Shown here: positions 54,557-64,000 of the stretch, in pieces
Layout: every line of letters begins with the position of its first letter
Numbering within the stretch: position 1 is the first letter of the stretch
Source: Boesenbergia rotunda
Lineage: Eukaryota; Streptophyta; Magnoliopsida; Zingiberales; Zingiberaceae
Direction of reading: 5' to 3'
DNA: 64,000 nucleotides
Assembly (NCBI GenBank): GCA_024364735.1
Contig: JAGFNQ010000953.1
Location: forward strand, 10,199 to 74,198
Notes under the pieces: model-generated
Seen by the model: only the letters and a program-made list of their open reading frames with translations
Told to the model about the DNA's origin: nothing
Database searches by the model: none
Position numbers and translations under genes: made by a program

Positions 54557-56832
54557 TGTTGGGACCGGGTGCATGTTGACATGGATGCGGGTTCGTAATT
54601 TCAAAATTAATTACGTGCAGCGGAAGGTTTAGCATAAATAATTTCTCTAAATCATTTAACCACACATCTAAGCATGTAATTTTATCTTGTGTAGACATGA
54701 TCATATATTTGAAATTTTACAGAAACATAAACTAATTTACGTATTACCTCGCGTAACTCGAAGGAAGCGACGAGATCCAACCATAAGCGTCCCTTGGAAG
54801 CTCCGCCTCTATTCGCGTCCACGCCGAGTATCTTCAGGATGACTTCGCAAAGTCACGAGTTTCGTGTTCTCGAGAACTACTAGATTCTCCGAGAACGCGA
54901 CGAGAAAAACCAAGAGAGAAGTCAGAAGACTAACCATAAAAGGATGGCCGGAATCAAAATTCCGACAAAGCAAAAGAAGAGGCTTGCGGCAAAAAGATCC
55001 TTGCGGCAAACTCTAATTCCGGCAGCACCTTCTTCCGGCCAAGAGATGGCCGGAGTTTCCTTCTCCGGCAGCAGGTGGTGGTCGGCAGGGAAAGGGCAGG
55101 GGCGGCCGGCTGGTGCTCCTTCTTGGGGCTGGTTGGCGCATGGCAAGAAGGGGAGAAGAGAAGGAGAGAAAGAGAGGGAGAGAGCCTATGCCTTCATCTC
55201 TTTGATTATCACCCAAGCCTTGCCTTGGGTCCTTTATATAGTGGTCTCTCAACCATCAAGCCTCTTAAATATGGAATACCTTATTCCATCATGCCAAGTT
55301 TGATTTTATATCATGGTTAAAATCATATTTTAATTCATGATAAAAAATCAATCAAGTCTCTTCTCTCCTATGGAATAAATTTCCATATCATGGTAAATCA
55401 ATCCATGATTGATTTTATAAAATAAACCAATCCATGGTTCATTTTAATTTCCATGAAAAATAAACCAAACCTTGGTTTATTATATAAAAATTTATATCAT
55501 CCATAATTTTATAAAATAAACCACACTTGGTTTATTTTATAAATTGAACCAAAAACTTGGTTCTCTCCCTTTGTTGTGGTCGGCCAAGCAAAGAGGATGG
55601 AGACCCTCTTTGGTCGGCCCATCCAAGCCAAGCCCCAATGAATTAAACTTATTTAATTCATCTATTAAGTCTTCAAAAGACTTTAGCCATTTTACGCTTC
55701 CGATGCGTCTCTGAAAAATTCAGATTCGACTTACCATTTGGCTCAACCAAACTTAATCTCTCTTGATTGGAAAATCCAATTTTCAACTTGTTTTAAATCC
55801 CTCGGTTTACTCGTAGTGCGTGTGACTAAATAGGCTTTCGATTTATGTTGGTCGTCTATAATTAATCAATTAATTATAGAACGATCATGAGTGGCACCTA
55901 GTAGTACATCATGATCCCCAATTAATGGAAAGATCAACGGTTGACCTCAGAAACAATTTTGAAACCCTTCAGCAGCTATAATGAATCGTGCCCCATTCCC
56001 TTCACCATCTTATACCCACTTGGTTCAGGACATGGTCTATGTGTGTCAGTCCCCACTAGGCCGACTACGTCATACCTAGCCCAAGTAACGTTTTCTCGTC
56101 CTACGGATTCTAATTACTCTCATGTATTTAAGAGATTCATACTCTGAACATGTCATGCTCTGGCCAGAGGCTTCGAGCAACAATCCGACGATAGGTCTCG
56201 GGTATACATCTCCTCGCAAAGAGTGGTGAATCCTTTGTAGGCTGTTCAAACATCTTCGGGCACTTCGGCTTATACCCAATCATCCTGGGTCCACACCTCC
56301 TTGGAGACGCTTGCTTAAGATGTCAAAGTATAAGTCTCCATGACCAAGATGACTTGAACACCGCAAGTCAAAGGAACATCGCACTTAAGCTACAGTAAGA
56401 ACTTCACTGACATATCTATATGTAGACTACCATATGAAGTTTTACAGCCAGTCACTCCAATGAACTAGTTCCCTTAACTAGCATTCATGTTTATCTCCGG
56501 ACATCTCAATGTCACCAGCCAGTGAGAATCAGCTGATTAGAGAATAACCCATGCTAGTCTCAACAGAATTAATAGTGTTCGTATTTATCAATTCATCGAC
56601 TAGGGACATTTTCAATACTTCACAATTGCACATATAAAGATAATCACTAGTTGTGAATTCATCACAAATTCTCTCATGCTGTGAATTATATTTTGGACAT
56701 TCAGTAAATGAGTTTAAGATCTCAATCAAATACACAAACATGTATACTCAAATAGAGAATATTCATTTATTAGAATAAATGATTACAATCATAAGGCGAT
56801 TGCCTTAGGACACTTCTCTCATATCACTAACA
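54557..56832 (-). repeat. C' 3' LTR (2.28 kb)
   Basis: Plus-strand edges TGTTGGGACCGGG and ATCACTAACA. TATATAAAGG on the minus strand at 55231-55240. The ORFs at 54944-55320 and 55941-56279 lie inside the LTR and have counterparts in the solo LTR, so they are not separate genes. Confidence 0.92.
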
Positions 56833-56843
56833 AACTCCCACTT
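56833..56843 (-). promoter_or_regulatory. C' polypurine tract
   Basis: Plus strand AACTCCCACTT, i.e. AAGTGGGAGTT on the minus strand, next to the LTR. Unlike the AGGGGGAG tracts of the Sirevirus-like elements, it occurs once and directly after pol. Confidence 0.85.
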
Positions 56844-56846
56844 GGC

Positions 56847-59800
56847 CTAATACCAATCGCTACGGTACCCAATACCACAGGCTCTAACATGACCCTCAAA
56901 CTTGCTTTGAGGCAAGGTCTTAGTTAAAGGATCCGCTAAATTCCTTTCAGTGGGAATTTTCTCAATTTGTATGTCATTCCTAATAATCTCTCTAATCAGA
57001 TGATAGCGGCGAAGCACATGTTTGGATCGCTGATGAGACCTTGGTTCCTTTGCTTGTCCAATAGCTCCATTGTTGTCGCAGTAAACCGGTATTGCTTCAT
57101 CAATGGTTAGAACCACACCAAGTTCTGAGACAAACTTTTTTGATCCAGACTGCTTCCTTTGCTACTTCCAAAGCTGCAATATATTCCGCTTCCGTGGTAG
57201 AATCCGCTATGGTGTCTAGCTTGAAACTCTTCCAACTTATTGTGCCTCCATTCAAAATAAATACGTATCCGGACTGAGATTTGGAGTCATCCTTATCTGT
57301 CTGGAAACTGACATCTGTATACCCACGTATTACCATATCACCTTCTCTATATATTAGGAACACATCCTTAGTGTTTCTTAAGTATTTGAGGATTGTCTTG
57401 ACAGCCGCCCAATGATCCATTCCTGGATCAGACTGGTATCTGCTTGTGACGCTCAGAGCATACGATACATCGGGCCTAGTACATAACATAGCATACATGA
57501 TAGATCCTATTGCGGATGCATAAGGAATCTTATTCATGCAAATCCTCTCGTCTTCTGTGCGTGGACACATAGACTTTGAAAGGTTGATCCCATGCCTGAT
57601 GGGAAGGTAACCTTTCTTGGATTCCGACATGCTAAACCTTTCTAGCACTCAGTCTATATATGTAGACTGCGAAAGACCAAGCAACCGTTTTGATCTATCT
57701 CTATAGATTCTAATCCCAATGATATAGGTTGCTTCTCCCAGGTCTTTCATGGAGAAAGTTTTGGACAACCAAATTTTAACTGACTGTAAGACTGATATAT
57801 CGTTTCCTATAAGTAATATGTCATCGACATATAACACTAGGAATACGACTTCACTCCCACTAACCTTCTTGTACACACAAGGTTCGTCAGGATTTTGTGA
57901 GAAATCAAACTCTTTGATTGTCTCATCAAAATGGTTGTTCCAGCTCCTGGATGCTTGCTTTAGTCCATATATGGATCGTCGAAGCTTGCATACTTTGGTT
58001 TTATTAACCGATGTGAAACCTTCAGGTTGTATCATGTATATATCCTCAAGCAGGTTTCCATTAAGGAAAGCTGTTTTCACATCCATTTACCATATCTCAT
58101 AATCATAATGAGCTACTATGGCCAGGAGCATCCGAATGGATTTAAGCATAGCTACTGGCGAATAGGTTTTGTCATAATCAATTCCTTGTTTCTGACGATA
58201 TCCTTTTGCCACTAATCTAGCCTTAAAGGTAACAACATTACCTTCCATGTCGGTTTTCTTCTTGAAAACCCACTTGCACCCTATGGGTTTAATCCCTTCA
58301 GGTGGGTTAACCAAGTCCCATACTTGATTTTTGTACATGGAATCCATTTCCGACTTCATGGCTTCAAGCCATTTGTCCCTTTCTGAATTTTTCATAACAT
58401 CTTCATAACTGATAGGTTCGTCATCGTTAATGAGTAACACGTCGTTCGATTCACTTATGAGAAATTCGTATCTCTCTGGTATATTGCGTGTCTTATCAGA
58501 CCTACGAAGAAGTGGTGTTGTTTTAGGTTCAACTGATAGCTTATCATTATGAGTTATTGGTTGTGGGTCTAGACTAGGTGTCTCTGTAATGTCTATTGGA
58601 GTTTCTTGAACTTCTTCAAGTTCAATGTTACTCCCACTGTTTTCTTGTAAAAGAAATTCTTTTTCTAGAAATACAGCATGCCTTGAAACAAACACCTTTT
58701 GTTCCAAGAGATGATAGAATTGGTAACCTTTCGTTTCCTTAGGGTATCCAATAAATAGACATTTATCAGACTTAGCATCCAATTTGTCTGATACAGTCCG
58801 CTTTACATAAGCAGGACAACCCCATATCTTTAGGTGAGATTAATGAGGTTTCTTACTATTCCACGTCTCATATGGAGTAGTAGAGACTACCTTGGTCGGG
58901 ACTCTGTTTAGTAAGTAAACAGCTGTCTTAAGCGCATAGCCCCAAAAAGATTTTAGAAGAGTTGCATGATTCATCATAGATCTAACCATGTCCATCAAGG
59001 TTCGGTTACGCCTCTCAGATACACCATTATGCTGTGGTGTATATGGCGGAGTCCATTGAGACAATATCCCATTGTCCCTAAGATAATCTTGAAACTCTTG
59101 ACTCAAGTATTCACCACCCCGATCGGATCGAAGTATCATAATACTTTTGCCAAGCTGTTTCTCTACTTCACTTCTGAACTCTTTGAATTTCTCAAAAGCT
59201 TCAGATTTGTGTTTCATTAAGAACACATACCTGAATCGTGAGTGATCATCGATAAAGGTAATGAAGTAGCTATAGCCTCCTTGTGCAAGAGTTGACATTG
59301 GTCCACATACATCAGTATGTATTAGACCAAGCAATTCTCCCACTGGTTTACCTTTTTCGGAAAAGGGTAATTTGGTCATCTTGCCTTTTAAGCATGATTT
59401 GCATGTATCAAATGAACCAGGTTCAAATGATTCCAGAATTTCATATCGGTGTAATTTGGTCATGCGTTTCTTACTTACATGGCCAAGACAACAATGCCAC
59501 ATATAGGAGTCTATTTGATTATCTATTCGAGCACGTTTGTTGCTAACTTCGATATTGAAAACGTCACCGGTTAAATCTAACGTGTAGATACCATTGCATA
59601 AAGTTCCGGTCCCATAAAGAACACTATTTAAAGTTATGTAACAGCAATTGTTACTAAAAGTTAAATGATAACCCTTTTCATTCAAGCATGAAATAGATAC
59701 AATGTTCTTTATTAACGAAGGAACAAAATAACAATTATCCAATTCTAAGACAAGTTCAGTAGAGAGCTTTAGCAAATATGTTTCGATGGCAACAGCAGCA

Positions 59801-60618
59801 ATCTTTGCTCCATTTCCAACTCGCAAATTCGCTTCTCCCTTGACGAGTCTTCTTCTATTCCTTAGTCCCTGTATGTCATTACATATATGTGAGCTACACC
59901 CAGTATCAAGTACCCAGGTGGACGAGGAAATAGAGTGACATTCAATAACGAAGATACTTGAAGAGGATGGGGCATCGGATGCCTTCTTCCTCAAGGACTC
60001 AAGATAAACCTTGCAGTTTCTTCGCCAGTGGCCCTCCTTGCCGCAGTGATGGCAAGTGCCTTTTGGTGCATTTTCAATCTTTTTGGCCTTTTTCTTCCTT
60101 CCCTTATTTTGTTCTTTGGGCTTCCTCTTAGAGCCTTTCTTTGAGGAACCAACTAACAGTACCGTCTTCTGATCCTGCTTTACAGAAGGCTCTACAGTCT
60201 TCAGCAGGTTAAGCAACTCAGGAATGGTAGTCTCCAGTTTGTTCATCCGATAGTTCATCACAAACTGTGAGTAACTCTTGGGCAAACAATGTAGAATTAA
60301 GTCAATACTTAGTTCGTGATCCATTGCAAATCCGAGTGTGCCTAGTCGCTCAATGTACTCCAACATCATCAACACAAACTGTGAAACAGAAGTGCCTTCT
60401 TGCATCTTAGAGGTGAAGAGGAGTCTGGAGACCTCAAACCTTTCGGATCTCGCCTGCTCGTCAAACAGCTCATGAAGATGGAAGACGATGATATGAGCAT
60501 CCATATGCTCATGCTGCTTTTGTAGCTCAGGTACCATAGCGGCCAGCATGATGCAACTCGCAAGTTCAGAATCGACCACATGTTTCTGATAGGCCACTAA
60601 CTGGTCTGGAGTTGCATC
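56847..60618 (-). pseudogene. C' gag-pol polyprotein, broken
   Basis: Order on the minus strand: capsid-like gag (LPKSYSQFVMNYRMNK), knuckle CHHCGKEGHWRRNC (about 60020-60060), protease WVLDTGCSSHIC with intact DTG, integrase zinc finger (H...HxxxxC..C as CLGHVS...CKSCLKGK) and D-D-E (HTDVCGP, LRSDRGGEY, PQHNGVSERRNRT), RT (KWVFKKK, ARLVAKGYRQ, MDVKTAFLNG, YGLKQASRSW, catalytic LYVDDIL), RNase H (SQSGYVFILNGGTISWKS, STTEAEYIA, CDNNGAI, RSKHVLRRYHLIRE, LADPLTK). Breaks: stop near 58841 (before SHLKIWGCP), stop at 58084-58087 (before MDVKTAF), stop near 57649 and a frameshift near 57110. The N-terminal gag start is lost at 60618. Confidence 0.9.
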
Positions 60619-61030
60619 TGTTGGATCGAGAGAAACGATAGAGGGGGGTGAATATCGTAAAACGTTCGGATTAACAGTTAGAGAAATTACACAGCGAAAA
60701 TTTAAATCAAACACACGCAAACACCAAGTTTTTTACTTGGTTCGGAGTCGCGGTCGGCTCCTACTCCAAGGCCCACGGTCGTTGACCGTTTACTGCGGGC
60801 AATTCTATATGTGCGCAAAATTCATTTACAAAATGTATTACAAAATTTATTGCAGTAAACTAAAATTAGCTCTTCGTTACCGACGTCTAGTGTAGATTAT
60901 ATTTTTGAAGAAGAAGGACGTCGTCGGCGCTTGTATCTCGAGTCGGGAGGTTTCTGGAGCAGAGCGCGGGAGCAGAAGAGCGTGAATGCGTTGGAAGAAT
61001 TGATTGCTGAAGCCTTGGGGTCGAGGGCCC

Positions 61031-61040
61031 TTTTTATAGC
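61031..61040 (-). promoter_or_regulatory. TATA box of the H LTR
   Basis: GCTATAAAAA on the minus strand, just downstream of the GC-rich palindromes. Same arrangement in R1 (3737-3746) and at 36191-36200. Confidence 0.65.
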
Positions 61041-61702
61041 CCCTGGGGGCGCCCGGGACGTCGGGGGCGCCCGGGACTTCGGGGGCGCCCCCCCCCCCCC
61101 CACGTGTCAGCTGATTCGAGTTCCTCTCGGTCAGCTCTGATCCCTTCAAACTTGGGATCAGACTTTGACGGGGGCACCCGGGACGCTGGGGGCGCCCGGG
61201 TTGACCGGGTCAGACTCTTATCTGTTGGCTTCTCGCTGGCTTGCTTCGTTAGCTTGAGCTAGGGGGCGCCCGGGATGCTGGGGGCGCCCGGGACGCTTGG
61301 GGCGCCTGGGAGCATGGGGGGCGCCCGGGAGCACGGGGGCGCCCCGCCCATGAACTGCCGAAGCACTCTTTTTGCTTAGCCTGTTTTGTGTTGCCCTTGG
61401 GGGCACCTGGAACACTGGGGGCGCCCTGCTCAGCTGCTGCCTTTCTCCTTTAAGGCGTTCTGAGCTGCAATGACTCATTCCTTCGGTCCTGCATCCAGGG
61501 TTAGTCCAAAACAAGTACAAAGCAACAGAGTATTAAGTTTATACAGCCTAAGCTATCTTGGTTCTGACTTTGGGTCTCCCAAATGGAGCCCTAGGTCGAA
61601 CCGACGCCTACTGTTCCCTCGACGGGGAACGCGTCCTCACCTACTCCTCTCGGGAGAATTTACCTGATGTCAACCGGCTCCTCCGGTTGGACTTTTACCC
61701 AG

Positions 61703-61945
61703 CAGTCCTTCGCTAGGTGCCTAACTGTCCTTCGCCAGGTCTTCAGTACCAAGCTATCCTTCGCCTGGTGCCTAGCAGTCCTTCGCTAGGTCTTTGTATC
61801 CTGGCATTCCTTCGCCAGGTGCCTAGCAGTCCTTCGCTAGGGCTTTGTGTCCTGGCAGTCCTTCGCCAGGTGCCTAGCAGCCATTCACTAGGACTTTGTT
61901 TCCTGACAGTCCTTCGCCAGGTGCCTAGCAGCCTTTCGCTAGGAC
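61703..61945 (-). repeat. Hairpin array in the H LTR
   Basis: Units with core CAGTCCTTCG (and variants) and paired arms: CCTAGC/GCTAGG, CCTGGC/GCCAGG, and mixed CCTGAC/GCCAGG. Spaced by gtct or gtgc words. The open frame at 61717-62067 is a by-product of the regular repeat. Confidence 0.85.
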
Positions 61946-62052
61946 TTCTTTCTGCACACTCAAGTAACTTTATTAGATCACAAATAAACTTAACTTTGAA
62001 TCCTTTGCCAATATCAAAACAAGGTTCGATCTGGTGCTTCCTGCACCAACAA

Positions 62053-62064
62053 TCTCCCCCTTTT
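62053..62064 (-). promoter_or_regulatory. H polypurine tract
   Basis: Plus strand TCTCCCCCTTTT next to the LTR end, the reverse complement of AAAAGGGGGAGA. Confidence 0.92.
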
Positions 62065-64000
62065 TGATTTATGACAACACAATTCAAAGTTAAGTAAAAA
62101 TTATAACAGTTTAATCAAGAAGGTTAAAACCAATAAATCATAGCAATTCTGAACAGTATAAAGTCTAAAACCAATGTAATTTTGAAAAAAAATTTCTCAT
62201 ACTCCCCCTGAATAATTGTGTTATAAGTCAACAATTAACTTAACTCTTAACTTTGACCTTTCCTCCCCCTTTGACATATATCAAAAAATATTTATGAGTG
62301 AACAATGTTTCTAATAGGGAGTTTTACTAAAGTAAATTCAAGTCATGGATTTAACAATTTCCCAAAAACATAGTTGTCAAGAAAAACTTTAATTAAAACG
62401 TGACAACTCTTTTCCTTATATTTTAGGATATTTTAAAGAAAACTTCAAAAACATAATTTTTCAAGAAAAAGCTTAACAGTAGCTTACTTTAGCCAACATT
62501 TTGACAACAACTTTCCTTTTTAAAAAATTTCAACTTTTGCACACATAAAAAAAAATTCTTTGGAACATATTTTGTGCATTTAACACTATTTTTAAAAAAA
62601 TCATTAAATGGACAAGTTTTTGCCAAAACAAAGATTTGTTTACTAAGAAAACTTTACTTAGAAATATTTGCCCAAAAATTTCCAATGGTTTTGCTCAGAC
62701 AAACTTTGTTTACTAAGGAATATTTTACTTAGGAAAAAAACATGCATTAAAAAAATTTGAAACACTTAGAAATACTTAGAAATTTTTGTTTTACCAAAAA
62801 CAATCCTTTTGCTCTTTCTTTCTCTCCCCCTTAATGTGAAACTCTTCTCCTTATGTTTTAGACCATGTCTAAGATAAACTTTTCATTAAAAAAGGGGAAA
62901 AGTTTAAGGAAGAATTTAATTTCACTTTTTCTACTCTCCCCCTTGGCCATATATCAATAAAGAATTGAAAAATATATTTTGAAAGAGATTTTAAGAGAGA
63001 AAATTTGTGTATCAGAGCCTATGAGTTTGAAAACATAAAAATACTTAGCATAATTCTTGAAAGCATAGCAAAAAGCTTTAAATTGCACCAACAAAACTCC
63101 ACTTAAGAAAAATATTTTGTATGTGTAGGCAAGTCTTTTAGAAACTTCACGCACTTAGAACACTATTGCCTTGACAAGTATTAGTACTTTTGAAAACATT
63201 ATACTTTGAAAAATAGAAGTACTTTTGAATGATATTATGCATTTATGACAATATAAGTACTTTTGAACATAATATGCAATTTTTTTAAAAAAAAATTAAT
63301 TTTATTTTGAAAGCATAATACTTGACTTGGTTTCTTTTCCAGTCTGACACAATCCTAAGAAATCTTGTTAACTACAAGGACATTTTCCTAAGTGTCCTAG
63401 AAATTTTTCAATCCAAGTAAATATTTTAAAAGTAACTTCATAAGTCACAAGAATTTTGAAAAATAAAATAATAGTATTTTGGAACAAAAATTATTTAAGT
63501 TTTCAAAAGGAATTTAAACTTGCAGTGCATGAAAACATATAATTTTGAAAAAATATTCAATAATTCTTTTAATTTAATCTCCCCCTAAGCTTGACCCAGT
63601 CCTAGGAAGCTTGTTGACTACAAGCGATCTTCCTCTGAGTTTTAGGGTTTGATTTAAATTATAAGAATTATCTAATAACTTCAAAGCAAATAATTACCAA
63701 AAAAATATTTCAGAAATTCTTCTTTTGACTCAAACTCCCCCTAAATTTGACACATCCTAGGAGTCCTTGTAGATCATGAAGTGGACCTTCCTCTGTGTCT
63801 TTAGGGTTTATTAAAATCAAAAGAATAATTTTGAATAACCTTCTGAGTATGATAACTTTCAAGGAGATAAATTTTTGAAAACACAATTTGGAATGATAGC
63901 ACAGTTTTCGAAAATCATGATGTTAATTTTTCAAAGAGATAGTAATATACGAGGGTTTTTGAGTCAACTTTTGAAAACCTTATTTTGAGATGATAATAAG
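62065..64000 (-). other. H 3' internal non-coding region with repeated PPTs
   Basis: No gene found. PPT-like CTCCCCCT tracts at about 62201, 62266, 62824, 62935, 63580 and 63737. Inverted and collinear with 7080-9360 of R4. The element runs off the window. Confidence 0.75.

Larger units (their letters stand above)
54557..60618 (-). mobile_element. Element C': copia with nearly complete pol
   Basis: 3' LTR 54557-56832, then PPT, then a minus-strand gag-pol. Inserted in the knuckle of element I's gag (left flank TCCTT). The 5' end is separated by element H at 60618. The LTR family is that of the solo LTR at 10470. Confidence 0.9.
60619..62051 (-). mobile_element. Element H 3' LTR (GGGCGCC-type, 1.43 kb)
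   Basis: Plus-strand edges TGTTGGATCGAG and TGCACCAACA. From the minus-strand start: hairpin array (61703-61945), GGGGGCGCCCGGGACG palindromes (about 61045-61400), TATA box GCTATAAAAA at 61031-61040, then the R-U5 end with tattcacccccctctatc. Left flank GCATC (60614-60618) is the expected TSD; the partner is outside the window. Interrupts C' gag. Confidence 0.92.

Noticed and set aside
54944..55320. ORFs of 79-119 codons
   Set aside because: Within the C' LTR around its TATA box and leader; G/C-rich frames without family support.
61717..62067. 116-codon ORF with regular PSSPSLGLC repeats
   Set aside because: Open only because the hairpin array has a regular period; it spans the LTR boundary and PPT.

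Overview
This 64-kb window is intergenic heterochromatin-type DNA of a flowering plant. It is almost entirely nested LTR retrotransposons, and I found no host gene, rRNA, tRNA or CRISPR. The plant assignment rests on Ty1/copia elements primed by initiator-Met tRNA (TGGTATCAGAGC), an Athila/Tat-type Gypsy element with an Asp-tRNA-type primer site, a hAT-type MITE, and LTRs with plant-style TATA boxes. Most copia elements look like Sireviruses: long LTRs, repeated AGGGGGAG polypurine tracts before the 3' LTR, a gag with a GLDM(I/V)LG...GLGYR motif, and in one element an extra ORF after RNase H. A large-genome monocot such as the ginger family is plausible but is only a guess.

Layout, left to right. 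1-4875: minus-strand Sirevirus-like non-autonomous element R1 (LTR 3236-4875), inserted in an older LTR (4876-5483). 5484-7073: Athila-like LTR fragment, minus. 7074-10245: 3' part and truncated LTR of plus-strand element R4. 10246-19490: an old copia element R5, split by a solo LTR (10470-12758, TSD CTTGT) and by the complete gag-only element B (13884-18870, TSD GGCGG). 19491-20363: LTR fragment. 20364-23178: 5' LTR and shortened gag of element D. 23179-36111: large minus-strand Sirevirus E with gag, pol and a spliced ORF in the env position. 36112-38819: LTR piece and decayed gag of element F, minus. 38820-42207: Athila/Tat LTR and start of its gag. 42208-50620: LTR-gag-LTR-gag-LTR tandem of two gag-only elements (A1, A2). 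50621-54556: gag-only element I, minus, carrying solo LTR J, a 262-bp tandem duplication and a hAT MITE. 54557-60618: minus-strand copia element C' with nearly full pol, same family as the solo LTR at 10470. 60619-64000: 3' LTR and 3' internal region of minus-strand element H, same family as R4, running out of the window. Two assembly gaps of N lie at 31696-32205 and 46000-46269.

How the parts relate. Elements B, A1, A2 and I carry gag but no pol, so they would need enzymes in trans; E, with the same primer site and PPT type, is the kind of element that could supply them. LTRs of the Sirevirus-like families share one plan: LTR start, an array of short hairpins whose two arms vary together, an array of family-specific palindromes (GATCGGTC/GACCGATC, CAGTCGACTG or GGGCGCCC), a TATA box where one is visible, then R-U5. 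The hairpin arrays, the spliced ORF of E and the recombinant three-LTR structure are the observations most worth following up.
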